Source: Streptococcus iniae (lineage in GTDB: Bacteria; Bacillota; Bacilli; Lactobacillales; Streptococcaceae). From it: DNA of 64,000 nt. The DNA lies in contig NZ_CP132230.1 in NCBI RefSeq assembly GCF_030732225.1, forward strand, positions 524,001-588,000, written 5' to 3'. The notes under the pieces are model-generated. The model was not told where the DNA came from. It saw only the letters and a program-made list of their open reading frames with translations, and did no database searches. Below are positions 1 to 8,589 of the stretch, piece after piece. Every line of letters starts with the position of its first letter. Positions within the stretch are counted from its first letter, which is position 1. Made by a program: the position numbers and the translations under genes.

Positions 1-58
1 TGTCCTTTAAAACTTTTGTTTTACCATAACTTTTAGTGAGGTGATCAATAGTAAGCAT
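1..58 (-). CDS. ABC transporter ATP-binding protein, N-terminal fragment
   Basis: Only the first 19 codons lie in the window. Read on the minus strand from the ATG at 58, the peptide starts MLTIDHLTKSYGKTKVLKD, the usual first strand and A-loop tyrosine region of an ABC ATPase. A GGGAGA ribosome binding site sits just upstream. The Walker A motif would follow outside the window, so the substrate cannot be named. A promoter and a perfect inverted repeat upstream suggest a regulated operon start. Confidence 0.75.
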   Translation of the reverse strand, partial: MLTIDHLTKSYGKTKVLKD

Positions 59-80
59 CGCAGTTCTCCCTTGTTTATTT

Positions 81-98
81 TGTAAAGTTATCTTTACA
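81..98 (-). promoter_or_regulatory. Perfect inverted repeat, probable repressor operator
   Basis: TGTAAAG-TTAT-CTTTACA is a perfect 7-bp inverted repeat with a 4-bp spacer. It lies between the -10 box (104-109) and the ATP-binding-protein start at 58, covering the expected transcription start. That placement fits a repressor that blocks initiation or promoter escape. The repressor is not identifiable here; GntR- and TetR-type regulators use dyads of this size. Confidence 0.55.
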
Positions 99-103
99 TT
101 TAA

Positions 104-132
104 AGTATAATAAACTTGACATTAAAAGTCAA
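104..132 (-). promoter_or_regulatory. Sigma-A promoter of the ABC transporter gene
   Basis: On the minus strand TTGACT (127-132) and TATACT (104-109) are separated by exactly 17 bp. This is a near-consensus housekeeping promoter pointing at the gene that starts at 58. Confidence 0.7.
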
Positions 133-190
133 TAAAAACTGTAAAGGCTATCATATTGTTTTTCAAAAAGGGACTAACATCTAGTGTAAA

Positions 191-221
191 ACAAAAACAA
201 ACCCTTATAAAATAAGAGTTT
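191..221 (-). terminator. Rho-independent terminator after tRNA-Thr
   Basis: On the minus strand a 10-bp stem (212-221 with 199-208, one G-U pair) and a 3-nt loop are followed by a T-rich run. It lies 17 nt past the 3' end of the tRNA gene and would end its transcript. Confidence 0.7.
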
Positions 222-237
222 GCATTCATAAATTATT

Positions 238-308
238 TGCCACCACCGAGAATCGAACTCGGAACGAAGCATTACCATTGCTTTATTATACCATTTAACT
301 ATAGCGGC
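238..308 (-). tRNA. tRNA-Thr (anticodon GGT)
   Basis: On the minus strand a full cloverleaf can be folded. The acceptor stem is GCCGCTA with TGGTGGC. There is a 4-bp D stem, an anticodon stem AAGCA/TGCTT enclosing the loop ATGGTAA, and a T arm CCGAG-TTCGATT-CTCGG. The anticodon at loop positions 3-5 is GGT, which reads threonine ACC and ACU codons. The gene is 71 nt including the discriminator base. CCA is not encoded. A terminator follows. Confidence 0.9.
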
Positions 309-381
309 TACCTTTCTATAATACTATAAGTTACTTGGTGGCGCAAGCCTTTTTTATGGAATTTTTGCCTTCGTTAACGAC

Positions 382-1755
382 TTATAAGCCATCTGCTCGC
401 AGATCATGTGGCATGCGTTTGAATTCGCGTCTTAGGAAATAAAAGGCTGATAAAAAGGCAATTAAATCTGAGACTGGTGCTGCATACATGACCCCTTCAA
501 CCCCCATTACTTGTGGTAGGACAAAGAGCAAGGGAAGTAGGAAAAGAACTTGTTTGGTTAGGGATAAGAAGGCACCGATATTGGCTTTTCCGATAGCTTG
601 GAAGAAGGTTGTTGATGCGATTTGAACCCCATTTAAAAAAACAAAGAAGAGAAAAACACGGACATATTTCATGCCAAACTGGAAGTAGAGAACAGATCCA
701 GTTCCAAAAATTTCTAAAAAGGGTTTTGTCAGCAGTTCAAAACTCAAAAAGGCAATCACAGAAATAATTGTCGCTGATTTTAAAAGAAGTTTAGTTGTTT
801 CTCTCACTCGCTCAAGGTTTTTTGCACCATAGTTATAGCCTAGAATTGGTTGTGCCCCTTGAACCAAACCAATGATGACAGCAATAAACAAGGAGTTAAT
901 TTTCATGACAATACCGGCTACAGCAATAGCAATGTCACTGCCATAAACAGACTGGGCGCCAAACTTACGGAGCATGTTATTTGTCACAATTTGAATGATT
1001 AACATGGAGAATTGAAAGATAAATGATGAGGAACCAACAGACAAAATATCAGTTAGGATATCTTTACGAATCTTGAAGTCTTCTTTAGTTAATGTTACCG
1101 ACTTGAAATGGAAGAAATACCGCCCCATATAGATAGCTGACGCCATTTGACTGATAAGAGTGGCTAGACCAGCCCCTTTGATTCCCCAGTGGAAATAAAA
1201 GAGGAAAATAGGTACTAAAATGGTATTAAGAATCGCGCCATAAACAATGGCCATCATGGAATATTTTGGGCTACCATCTGCACGAACGAGAGGATTAACA
1301 CTCATTGTAAAAAGTAAGAATGGAATCCCAAAAGCAGTGAGTGCCGTAAAATCTTGAGCTAGCGTCATTGTCGCAGGTGTTGCTCCAAAAAGAAGTAAGA
1401 GTGGCTTAATAAAAACAATAACTAAAGCTCCGATAATAAAGCCTACTAGCAAAGATAGTGTAATGGCATTACCAACAATTGTACTGGCTCGCTCGCTTCT
1501 ACCACGGCCAAGTGCTAAATTAAAATTAGCAGCCCCGCCTAACCCAAAAGTTAACCCAAAAGCTAAACAAATGATGGTTAAAGGAAATGCCACACTGGTT
1601 GCAGCATTACCCAGATAGCCAATACCGTGACCAATGAAGATTTGGTCGACAATATTGTAAAGGGAATTCACCAAGTTCGCAATAATGGCTGGCATGGCCA
1701 TGGCAAAAAGGAGTTTTGGAATCGGTTCTGTTTGAAATTTAGTAGCTTGCATCAT
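382..1755 (-). CDS. MATE family multidrug efflux transporter (MepA-like)
   Basis: The 457-residue protein is very hydrophobic with about 12 predicted membrane segments, the usual size and shape of MATE antiporters, which export cationic drugs and dyes in exchange for Na+ or H+. The N-terminal half contains NLVNSLYNIVDQIFIGHGIG, typical of MATE helix 1-2. The second half begins near residue 230, giving the family's internal two-fold repeat. The gene begins inside the last codons of the MarR gene upstream (17-bp overlap), so the two are co-transcribed and translationally coupled. Regulation by that MarR protein is likely. The drug specificity cannot be read from the sequence. The start could be either of two adjacent ATGs. 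Confidence 0.88.
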   Translation of the reverse strand: MMQATKFQTEPIPKLLFAMAMPAIIANLVNSLYNIVDQIFIGHGIGYLGNAATSVAFPLTIICLAFGLTFGLGGAANFNLALGRGRSERASTIVGNAITLSLLVGFIIGALVIVFIKPLLLLFGATPATMTLAQDFTALTAFGIPFLLFTMSVNPLVRADGSPKYSMMAIVYGAILNTILVPIFLFYFHWGIKGAGLATLISQMASAIYMGRYFFHFKSVTLTKEDFKIRKDILTDILSVGSSSFIFQFSMLIIQIVTNNMLRKFGAQSVYGSDIAIAVAGIVMKINSLFIAVIIGLVQGAQPILGYNYGAKNLERVRETTKLLLKSATIISVIAFLSFELLTKPFLEIFGTGSVLYFQFGMKYVRVFLFFVFLNGVQIASTTFFQAIGKANIGAFLSLTKQVLFLLPLLFVLPQVMGVEGVMYAAPVSDLIAFLSAFYFLRREFKRMPHDLRADGL

Positions 1756-2194
1756 TTTCTCTTTCTATAGATTTCTGTTCGTCTGGGGTCAATTTTCTTA
1801 AAATAGGACGCAGTAATGTGATTTCTTGCTCAGATAAAGCACTGGTAAAAGCCTCTTCAATGGCTTGATTAGTCTTTAAAATTTTGAGCCTTGCATCCTT
1901 AGCTTTTTGAGTCAGGAGGATAACCTTAGAGCGTCTATCGTCGGGATGATTCTGACGTGAAATCAGACCTTTTTTCTCCAAATTTTGCAAGACACCTGTT
2001 ACACTAGGGTTTGACATGCCAAAAAACACTTCCAAGTCAATTTGTCTGACGGAAGCTTCCGGTTGAAAAGTCACATATTTTAAAAATTTGAATTGGCTGG
2101 GGGTTAAATCAAATGGTTTGAGAAGTTGACTGGCAGTGCGGTCAAATGTAAGACTGGCTCGTTTGATTAAAACCCCAATTTGTTCTTGATCCAT
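1739..2194 (-). CDS. MarR family transcriptional regulator (MepR-like)
   Basis: This 151-residue protein has the MarR winged-helix fold. Residues about 30-105 carry the helix-turn-helix and wing, including the conserved DDRRSK wing sequence typical of MarR proteins. The flanking helices would form the dimer interface. It is the first gene of an operon with the MATE transporter and is preceded by two copies of ATAGGAAGCTAT that straddle the -10 box. The arrangement is the classic autoregulated MarR/efflux pair: the repressor is expected to release DNA when it binds a drug-like ligand. Confidence 0.88.
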   Translation of the reverse strand: MDQEQIGVLIKRASLTFDRTASQLLKPFDLTPSQFKFLKYVTFQPEASVRQIDLEVFFGMSNPSVTGVLQNLEKKGLISRQNHPDDRRSKVILLTQKAKDARLKILKTNQAIEEAFTSALSEQEITLLRPILRKLTPDEQKSIERENDASY

Positions 2195-2220
2195 CTAGCT
2201 GTCCTTATTCTTTAGTATTC

Positions 2221-2271
2221 ATAGCTTCCTATGCAATATCATATTATAACATAGCTTCCTATCTATTTCTA
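2221..2271 (-). promoter_or_regulatory. marR-MATE promoter with two identical operators
   Basis: Minus-strand -10 TATAAT (2243-2248) with a weak -35 TAGAAA (2266-2271), 17-bp spacer. Two identical copies of the semi-palindrome ATAGGAAGCTAT lie at 2251-2262 (inside the spacer) and 2221-2232 (just past the start site), exactly 30 bp apart, about three helical turns. This is a strong candidate for cooperative MarR binding. Confidence 0.7.
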
Positions 2272-2346
2272 GAGAAAAAAGAGACCATTAGCAGAAAAAG
2301 TGAACATGTGTTATAATCTAAGGGATAAATTAAAGAAGGTGGAAAA

Positions 2347-2601
2347 ATGTCTTACGAAAAAGAATTTTTAACAGATTTTGAAGCTTGGGTCAAAACTCAG
2401 ATTCAAGTCAACCAATTAGCCATGACAACTAGTCGTCAAATTGCCGAAGAAGATGGAGATGATCGTGCTAAAGATGCCTTCATCAGGTATGAAAGCAAGT
2501 TGGATGCTTATGAGTTTTTACTGGGTAAATTTGAGAATTACCGTAAGGGCAAGGCCTTCCATGATGTTCCAGATGATTTATTTGGATCGAGACATTACTA
2601 A
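2347..2601 (+). CDS. DUF1912 family protein
   Basis: An 84-residue acidic, mostly helical protein starting MSYEKEFLTDFEAWVKTQIQ, recognised as the streptococcal DUF1912 family. It has no signal peptide or membrane segment and is probably cytoplasmic. The start is set by the ribosome binding site GAAGGTGG 6-8 nt upstream. The next gene follows after only 14 nt, so they share a transcript. The function of the family is unknown. Confidence 0.8.
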   Translation: MSYEKEFLTDFEAWVKTQIQVNQLAMTTSRQIAEEDGDDRAKDAFIRYESKLDAYEFLLGKFENYRKGKAFHDVPDDLFGSRHY

Positions 2602-2615
2602 GAAATAAAGGAGAT

Positions 2616-3017
2616 ATGACATTGGCAAAACAAAAAAATCGTAAAAAGGCACTTAGATTAGCACTGAAACGTCAAGGCTTACTGACAAAAGTAGAAGCGG
2701 GTTTTGATAAGGTTGTTGACAGCGTTGAAACAGTCGCAGACAAAGCACTAACAGTTGGCAAAGAACTGGTTGAAAAAGGCAGTGACAAAATTGAAAGCAT
2801 TAAGGCACAAGCTGCTGGACTTTCATTAGAGGAGTTTTCAGCACAAAAAGAATTAGATGGTATCCGTGCCAACTTAATTGAAACTTTTTATAATGAAGGT
2901 ATTCACTCTGTATCGGGCTTTAGCCAATGGACAGAAAAAGACCTCTTGTCACTTAAAGGGATTGGACCTGCTACTGTCAATAAATTGGTTGAAAATGGAA
3001 TTAATCTTAAAAAATAA
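2616..3017 (+). CDS. Helix-hairpin-helix domain protein
   Basis: A 133-residue protein with a basic N-terminus, a long amphipathic helical middle (about residues 25-75) and a C-terminal helix-hairpin-helix segment around LLSLKGIGPATVNKLVENGI. That segment is the G-I-G-x-x-T hairpin used for non-specific DNA backbone contact in helicases, ComEA and ligases. The HHH suggests nucleic-acid binding, but no catalytic domain is visible. It follows the DUF1912 gene closely with an AAAGGAG site. A TTG two codons into the gene is an alternative start. The role is unknown. Confidence 0.7.
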   Translation: MTLAKQKNRKKALRLALKRQGLLTKVEAGFDKVVDSVETVADKALTVGKELVEKGSDKIESIKAQAAGLSLEEFSAQKELDGIRANLIETFYNEGIHSVSGFSQWTEKDLLSLKGIGPATVNKLVENGINLKK

Positions 3018-3074
3018 AGCTATTTTAGGGAAATAGCAGGATGTTGCCAGATGGCAACTAGAACTAGGCAAAAG

Positions 3075-3734
3075 ATGATGAAAAAATTAGGCTATGTTAG
3101 CAGTTTGTTGGTGATGACCTTGTTAGTAGCTTGTGGGCAAGAAACTAAGGAAACCAAGCCTAAAAAAGACCACAAAGCCAAGACGCACCAAACCACAAAA
3201 TCTAAAAAAGCCGCATCAGATACAACTGGCAAAAAAACAGAAAGTTCTTCAGGGAAGTCATCTGCTCAAGAAGTTGCTATTGATTTGGCAGCTAGCCAAC
3301 GCGTTGGTTCTGAAAATTTTGGTTTTGTTAATATTCCTAAAGACTGGGTTTCATTTCATGATGTTGATGGCAAAGGTGAAACCTTACAATATTCAGATCT
3401 CACTGGAGTCAATATTATTACCTTAGATCATGTTACAGCTGAGCGCATGAAGGTTGATGATTTAAGTAAGTACACACTTGAAGATATTGGTGGTGCCTAC
3501 GCACAGACCTTGGAATCAACTGGTCAAACGACCAAACTTTGGGGTGCTAAAACTAAGGTTGCAGACTATGATGCTCTTCAAATTAATGCTTTTACAAAAA
3601 CAGATGGCATTATTACCTGTTGGGTTTTCAAAGCCAGCAACAATGAAATTTACTACATTGCCTTAGAAGGTGATAAAGAAACCTTCACTAAAGTTTTACC
3701 TTATATCGAGCAAACCTGGTCCCTCAATAAATAA
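3075..3734 (+). CDS. Predicted lipoprotein, PsbP-like C-terminal domain
   Basis: A signal peptide beginning MMKKLGYVSSLL ends in the lipobox LLVAC, so the mature protein should be lipid-anchored on the outer face of the membrane. A lysine/threonine/serine-rich linker of about 50 residues follows, then a globular domain of about 150 residues resembling small secreted PsbP/Mog1-like lipoproteins. The upstream in-frame ATG at 3051 would add eight residues (MATRTRQK) before the signal; the ATG at 3075 has a better placed TAGG and gives a normal signal peptide. Function unknown. Confidence 0.7.
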   Translation: MMKKLGYVSSLLVMTLLVACGQETKETKPKKDHKAKTHQTTKSKKAASDTTGKKTESSSGKSSAQEVAIDLAASQRVGSENFGFVNIPKDWVSFHDVDGKGETLQYSDLTGVNIITLDHVTAERMKVDDLSKYTLEDIGGAYAQTLESTGQTTKLWGAKTKVADYDALQINAFTKTDGIITCWVFKASNNEIYYIALEGDKETFTKVLPYIEQTWSLNK

Positions 3735-3791
3735 TTGCTAATTTTGGCATCAGCTGATATAATAGTTCTAATCAGAGTCTGATTGAGTTTG

Positions 3792-3960
3792 TTTGTTACA
3801 GAGAGCGGTAGTGTTGAGAAATCCGTACAAATGTCAAGAAGTGTTACTGACATACAATTGAGATAATAACAAAGTTGCAGGTCATTTGGCCTGAAATTGG
3901 GTGGTACCGCGGATAATTCAATTCGTCCCTGTCTGGCATTTGCTAGGCAGGGCTATTTTT
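3792..3960 (+). promoter_or_regulatory. T-box riboswitch, probably valine-specific
   Basis: The T-box core GGGTGGTACCGCGG (3899-3912) is followed by a terminator hairpin (3927-3936 with 3943-3952) and a run of T. The 5' part has the AGAGAGC motif (3800-3806). A stem I base pairs 3792-3798 with 3867-3873 perfectly. In the specifier region a GAA is followed by GTG (3841-3843), and an overlapping GTT is at 3843-3845; both are valine codons. This agrees with valS lying downstream. Uncharged tRNA-Val would favour the antiterminator and let transcription continue. Confidence 0.85.
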
Positions 3961-3984
3961 ATAGGGATATTAAGGAGAATGCTT

Positions 3985-4575
3985 ATGGTTAAACTGTTAG
4001 AAAAGTTTGAGAATAATCAATTGCCAAGCCTTGAGACTGATCGATTGATTTTGAGAGCCAGAACCTTGGACGATTTAGAAGATATTTATGCTTATGCAAG
4101 TCTTCCAGAAGTGACCTATCCAGCAGCTTTTCCACCTGTTACCAGCTTGGAAGATGAGCGTCATTACCTCGAAGCAATTTATCCTGAAAACCTCAAAAAA
4201 GAAAATCTCCCGTCTGGCTATGGCATTACCCTAAAAGGACAAAACAAGGTTATTGGCTCGGTTGATTTTAATCACAGACATGCCGATGATGTCTGTGAGA
4301 TAGGCTATCTTCTTCATCCAGATTATTGGGGACAAGGCATTGTGCCAGAAGCAGTCTCTGCACTTTTGGAAATAGGTTTCACCCTACTGAACTTGCATAA
4401 AATTGAATTAGGTTGCTACGACTACAACAAGCAAAGTCAAGCTGTCGCTCGAAAAACAGGCTTCACTCTAGAAGCAACTATTCGTGACAGAAAAGACGTC
4501 CGAGGAAACCGATGTGGCGACCTACGTTATGGCTTACTCAAAAGTGAGTGGGAGACAAGTCATGGAAAATTTTAA
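3985..4575 (+). CDS. GNAT family N-acetyltransferase (RimJ/RimL type)
   Basis: The 196-residue protein begins with the RimJ/RimL-like LETDRLILRARTLDDLEDIY. It carries the acetyl-CoA binding loop as YWGQGIVPEAV and ends with the typical GF-x-LEATIRD segment. The ATG at 3985 is chosen because AAGGAG lies 7 nt upstream; the open frame reaches back into the T-box leader but those starts would lie in the terminator. As the first gene after the T-box its expression should follow tRNA-Val charging. The substrate, either a ribosomal protein N-terminus or a small molecule, is unknown. It overlaps the next gene by 14 bp. Confidence 0.82.
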   Translation: MVKLLEKFENNQLPSLETDRLILRARTLDDLEDIYAYASLPEVTYPAAFPPVTSLEDERHYLEAIYPENLKKENLPSGYGITLKGQNKVIGSVDFNHRHADDVCEIGYLLHPDYWGQGIVPEAVSALLEIGFTLLNLHKIELGCYDYNKQSQAVARKTGFTLEATIRDRKDVRGNRCGDLRYGLLKSEWETSHGKF

Positions 4576-5179
4576 TTGTAACCGTTTAGTCTGGACCCGG
4601 CAACCAAAAAATTATAGTATTGCGGAAGATAAAATTGTCATTGAAACCTTGCCACATACTGATTTATGGCAAAAAACCTATTACCATTTTCAGAATGATA
4701 ATGCCCCAGTTTTACAGATGACTTTGGATGAAGACTATTTCTCATTTACAGTCAAAACCAGCTTTAACTCTGGTCATCGCTTTGATCAATGTGGACTAGT
4801 CATGTACCTTGACTCCGAGAATTGGTTAAAAGCCTCAATTGAATATGAAAATGAAGATTACCAACATCTTGGCTCCGTCGTTACTAATCAAGGTTATTCA
4901 GATTGGGCAACGACAGAAATTGATGCTGGCATCAAAGAAATGTGGTATCGCCTCAGCCGTCGTAAAGACGACTTCCGACTAGAAAACTCAAGAGACGGCG
5001 TCACCTTTAAACAAATGCGTATCGCCCACATGCATAAAGCCCAAGGCCCTGTCCAATTCGGCATCTATGCCTGTAGCCCAGAAGAATCAAGTTTCACCGC
5101 AACCTTCACCAACATGACACTCGACGACTGCCAGTGGCAAGCCCACGATGGACAAAAACCGGATGGAGAGGGTTTATGA
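4562..5179 (+). CDS. DUF1349 domain-containing protein
   Basis: A 205-residue soluble protein in which almost the whole chain matches the DUF1349 jelly-roll fold, seen also as the YesU and regulator of conidiation families: an Asp/Trp-rich lectin-like beta sandwich with FDQCGLVMYLDSENWLKASI and a late FGIYACSPEES. These folds resemble concanavalin-like carbohydrate-binding domains. There is no signal peptide, so it should be cytoplasmic. The start ATG at 4562 has a GGGAGA site and overlaps the GNAT gene; its stop overlaps the next start as ATGA. The ligand is unknown. Confidence 0.78.
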   Translation: MENFNCNRLVWTRQPKNYSIAEDKIVIETLPHTDLWQKTYYHFQNDNAPVLQMTLDEDYFSFTVKTSFNSGHRFDQCGLVMYLDSENWLKASIEYENEDYQHLGSVVTNQGYSDWATTEIDAGIKEMWYRLSRRKDDFRLENSRDGVTFKQMRIAHMHKAQGPVQFGIYACSPEESSFTATFTNMTLDDCQWQAHDGQKPDGEGL

Positions 5180-5739
5180 ATATCATTATTTTAGGAGCTC
5201 CTGCATCTGGTAAGATGACTATTGGGCAGGAACTTGAAAAAGTGAGCCTAGCAACATTATTTCATAATCATGAAAGCATTGATTTTGTTTTGCACTTTCT
5301 ACCTGAAATTTCTGATGAGATGATGCAATTAGCAGCTCGAATAAGACTTAATTTTTACTATTCTTTTGCAAAGTTAGCTAAACCAATTATTGGTACCGAA
5401 GTTATTGATTTTAAACAAGAGGGTTATCTAACCTATCTTGATGAGATTCAAAATATGTTTCAACGCAATCATCAAGATGTTGTTTTCGTTGAATTGGAGA
5501 CCAGTCTAGAAGAACGACTAAAACGTAATAAAACAGAAAATAGGTTACGTTTTAAACCCATTAAACGAAATACAGAAGTCTCAGAGAAAGAAATTATTGA
5601 AACTGCAAAAGTGATGCAATTTGTTTCTAAACAAGCACCAGAAAGCCTTAACTATTATTTAAAAATAAATAATACAGAATTGAGTGCAAAAGAAGTAGCA
5701 AATCAAATCATGACATTTGTAGCTAGTGTTACAGAGTAG
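5176..5739 (+). CDS. P-loop kinase-like protein
   Basis: A 187-residue protein opening with a nucleotide-binding loop, MNIIILGAPASGKMTIGQEL. It resembles small P-loop kinases (shikimate- or adenylate-kinase fold), but the residue after the Walker lysine is Met, with Thr one position later. This GKMT form is known in a family of uncharacterised P-loop proteins. The C-terminal half is basic (EERLKRNKTENRLRFK) and could form a lid. Its start overlaps the DUF1349 stop by 4 bp, so translation is coupled. The phosphate acceptor is not predictable. Confidence 0.7.
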   Translation: MNIIILGAPASGKMTIGQELEKVSLATLFHNHESIDFVLHFLPEISDEMMQLAARIRLNFYYSFAKLAKPIIGTEVIDFKQEGYLTYLDEIQNMFQRNHQDVVFVELETSLEERLKRNKTENRLRFKPIKRNTEVSEKEIIETAKVMQFVSKQAPESLNYYLKINNTELSAKEVANQIMTFVASVTE

Positions 5740-5788
5740 ACGAGCAATCCAAATACTATTAGTAATGAAATCCTATTAAGAGTCGCTT

Positions 5789-5818
5789 TTGTCCCATACT
5801 ACTTCAGAAAAGTATAAA
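5789..5818 (+). promoter_or_regulatory. Candidate additional promoter for valS
   Basis: TTGTCC (5789-5794) and TATAAA (5813-5818) with an 18-bp spacer lie in the 115-bp gap before valS. If real, valS has its own promoter besides readthrough from the T-box. The match is only moderate. Confidence 0.35.
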
Positions 5819-5854
5819 AGATAAAAAATTAGTAAAGAAAAAGAAAGGACTTAT

Positions 5855-8506
5855 ATGTCTAAAGAACTATCACCAAAATACAATCCAGCTGAGGTTGAAG
5901 CTGGTCGCTACGACAAATGGCTAGAACAAGATGTTTTCAAGCCATCAGGAAATCCTGATGCCAAACCCTACTCTATCGTTATTCCACCGCCAAATGTGAC
6001 AGGTAAACTGCACCTTGGTCATGCTTGGGATACAACCCTTCAAGATATCATCATCCGTCAAAAACGTATGCAAGGATTTGACACCTTATGGTTACCAGGA
6101 ATGGACCATGCCGGGATTGCTACCCAAGCAAAAGTTGAAGAACGCCTGCGGGAGCAAGGGATTACCCGTTATGACCTTGGTCGTGACAAATTCCTAGACA
6201 AGGTTTGGGAATGGAAAGATGAGTATGCTACAACCATCAAAGAACAGTGGGGCAAAATGGGGATTTCGGTGGACTATTCCCGTGAACGTTTTACCCTTGA
6301 TGAGGGCCTTTCAAAAGCCGTGCGAAAAGTCTTTGTAGACCTCTACAAAAAAGGCTGGATTTATCGCGGTGAGTTTATCATCAACTGGGACCCAGCAGCC
6401 CGTACAGCCCTATCTGATATCGAAGTTATCCATAAAGACGTGGAAGGTGCCTTCTACCATATGAATTATATGTTGGAAGATGGCTCGCGCGCCCTTCAAG
6501 TAGCAACCACTCGACCAGAAACCATGTTTGGTGATGTTGCAGTAGCCGTTAACCCGCAAGACCCTCGTTACAAAGATTTAATTGGTAAAAATGTTGTTCT
6601 ACCAATCGTGAATAAGCTTATCCCAATTGTGGCCGATGAGCATGCAGATCCAGAATTTGGAACAGGTGTTGTTAAAATCACACCTGCCCATGACCCTAAT
6701 GACTTCCTAGTTGGTCAACGCCATAACCTACCACAAGTCAATGTCATGAACGACGATGGAACAATGAATGAACTAGCTGGTGACTTTAATGGCATGGACC
6801 GTTTTGAAGCTCGTAAAGCAACTGTTGCCAAGTTAGAAGAACTCGGTGCCCTTGTTGAGATTGAAAAACGTGTCCACTCGGTTGGGCATTCTGAACGTTC
6901 TGGTGCAGTGGTTGAGCCACGTCTATCAACACAATGGTTTGTTAAAATGGACCAATTGTCTAAACAAGCCATGGACAATCAGGCAACAGATGATAAGGTC
7001 GACTTCTACCCACCACGTTTCAATGATACCTTTATGAGTTGGATGGAAAATGTTCATGACTGGGTTATCTCTCGCCAATTGTGGTGGGGGCATCAAATCC
7101 CAGCATGGTACAATGCAGATGGTGAGGTCTATGTTGGTGAAGAAGCACCAGAAGGTGACGGCTGGAAACAAGATGAAGATGTTCTTGATACCTGGTTCTC
7201 ATCTGCTTTATGGCCATTTTCAACCATGGGTTGGCCAGATACAGATGCTGAAGATTTCAAGCGTTACTTCCCAACGTCAACGCTTGTTACAGGTTACGAC
7301 ATCATCTTTTTCTGGGTGTCACGTATGATTTTCCAATCTCTTGAATTTACCGGGCGTCAGCCATTCCAAAACGTGCTTATCCACGGTCTTATCCGTGATG
7401 AAGAAGGGCGTAAAATGTCTAAATCTCTTGGTAATGGGATTGATCCAATGGATGTTGTCGAAAAATATGGTGCCGATGCCCTTCGTTGGTTCTTATCTAA
7501 CGGCTCTGCCCCAGGACAGGATGTCCGTTTCTCATACGAAAAAATGGATGCGTCATGGAACTTCATCAATAAAATTTGGAACATTTCCCGCTATATCCTT
7601 ATGAACAATGAAGGTCTTAGCCTTGAAGAAGCGACTGCTAACGTTGCTAAAGTGGCTCAAGGTCAGGCTGGTAATGTGACGGATCGTTGGATTCTCCATA
7701 ACCTCAATGAAACTGTTGGTAAGGTTACTGAGAACTTTGATAAGTTTGAGTTTGGTGTAGCAGGTCATATCCTTTACAACTTTATCTGGGAAGAGTTTGC
7801 TAACTGGTATGTGGAGTTGACTAAGGAAGTGCTTTACAGCGACAATGAGGCTGAGAAAGTGATGACCCGTTCAGTCCTACTTTATACTCTGGACAAGATT
7901 CTTCGTCTGCTTCACCCAATCATGCCATTTGTTACAGAAGAAATCTTTGGTCAATACGCTGAAGGTTCGATTGTAACAGCGCAATACCCAACTGTGACTG
8001 CTGCTTTTGAAAATGCTGACGCTCATAAGGGTGTTGAGAGCCTCAAAGACTTGATTCGCTCAGTGCGCAATGCGCGTGCAGAAGTCAACGTTGCACCAAG
8101 CAAAGCCATTACAATCATGATTAAGACATCTGATAAAGACTTGCAAGATTTCTTTAACAGCAATGTCAACTACATCAGACGCTTCACAAATCCTGAAAAA
8201 TTAGAGATTTCAGCAGACTTGCAAGCTCCAGAAATGGCTATGACGTCAATCATCACAGGCGCAGAAATCTACCTCCCACTAGCAGATCTGCTCAATGTGG
8301 AAGAAGAATTAGCCCGTCTGGACAAAGAACTGGCCAAATGGCAAAAAGAACTCGATATGGTCGGCAAAAAACTTGGCAACGAACGCTTCGTCGCCAACGC
8401 CAAACCAGAAGTCGTTCAAAAAGAAAAAGACAAACAAGCCGACTACCAAGCAAAATACGATGCAACACAAGAACGTATCGCAGAGATGGAGAAGTTGGTG
8501 AAATAA
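5855..8506 (+). CDS. valS: Valyl-tRNA synthetase
   Basis: The 883-residue class I synthetase charges tRNA-Val with valine in the cytoplasm. The HIGH motif is seen as HLGH at residues 53-56 and the KMSKS motif at 520-524. Between them is the inserted CP1 editing domain that hydrolyses Thr-tRNA-Val ([13 protein letters not shown] region). The C-terminus is a lysine/glutamate-rich coiled coil, as is normal for ValRS. Length is typical. The start has a strong AAAGGA site. It is the fourth gene after a T-box whose candidate specifiers are valine codons, giving feedback by tRNA-Val charging. A terminator follows directly. Confidence 0.97.
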   Translation: MSKELSPKYNPAEVEAGRYDKWLEQDVFKPSGNPDAKPYSIVIPPPNVTGKLHLGHAWDTTLQDIIIRQKRMQGFDTLWLPGMDHAGIATQAKVEERLREQGITRYDLGRDKFLDKVWEWKDEYATTIKEQWGKMGISVDYSRERFTLDEGLSKAVRKVFVDLYKKGWIYRGEFIINWDPAARTALSDIEVIHKDVEGAFYHMNYMLEDGSRALQVATTRPETMFGDVAVAVNPQDPRYKDLIGKNVVLPIVNKLIPIVADEHADPEFGTGVVKITPAHDPNDFLVGQRHNLPQVNVMNDDGTMNELAGDFNGMDRFEARKATVAKLEELGALVEIEKRVHSVGHSERSGAVVEPRLSTQWFVKMDQLSKQAMDNQATDDKVDFYPPRFNDTFMSWMENVHDWVISRQLWWGHQIPAWYNADGEVYVGEEAPEGDGWKQDEDVLDTWFSSALWPFSTMGWPDTDAEDFKRYFPTSTLVTGYDIIFFWVSRMIFQSLEFTGRQPFQNVLIHGLIRDEEGRKMSKSLGNGIDPMDVVEKYGADALRWFLSNGSAPGQDVRFSYEKMDASWNFINKIWNISRYILMNNEGLSLEEATANVAKVAQGQAGNVTDRWILHNLNETVGKVTENFDKFEFGVAGHILYNFIWEEFANWYVELTKEVLYSDNEAEKVMTRSVLLYTLDKILRLLHPIMPFVTEEIFGQYAEGSIVTAQYPTVTAAFENADAHKGVESLKDLIRSVRNARAEVNVAPSKAITIMIKTSDKDLQDFFNSNVNYIRRFTNPEKLEISADLQAPEMAMTSIITGAEIYLPLADLLNVEEELARLDKELAKWQKELDMVGKKLGNERFVANAKPEVVQKEKDKQADYQAKYDATQERIAEMEKLVK

Positions 8507-8516
8507 AGTATGAAAT

Positions 8517-8541
8517 GCACAGTCGAAAAACTGTGCTTTTT
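8517..8541 (+). terminator. Terminator of valS
   Basis: GCACAG (8517-8522) pairs with CTGTGC (8531-8536), followed by five T. It marks the left edge of the accessory island. Confidence 0.75.
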
Positions 8542-8542
8542 G

Positions 8543-8551
8543 TGGTATAAT
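8543..8551 (+). promoter_or_regulatory. Extended -10 promoter of the ParB-like/methyltransferase operon
   Basis: TGGTATAAT (8543-8551) is an extended -10 element, placed right after the valS terminator and 38 bp before the next start. The -35 region is poor, as is common for extended -10 promoters. Confidence 0.55.
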
Positions 8552-8589
8552 ATAAAGAATATATGCAAAAGTTATGAGAGGAATGTTGT

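Noticed and set aside
3901..3984. N-terminal extension of the GNAT gene
   Set aside because: The extension would be read from the T-box antiterminator and terminator. The AAGGAG site fixes the start at 3985.
6715..7768. Several ORFs of 60-92 codons on both strands inside valS
   Set aside because: They are frame shadows of a fully conserved synthetase gene, without ribosome binding sites.
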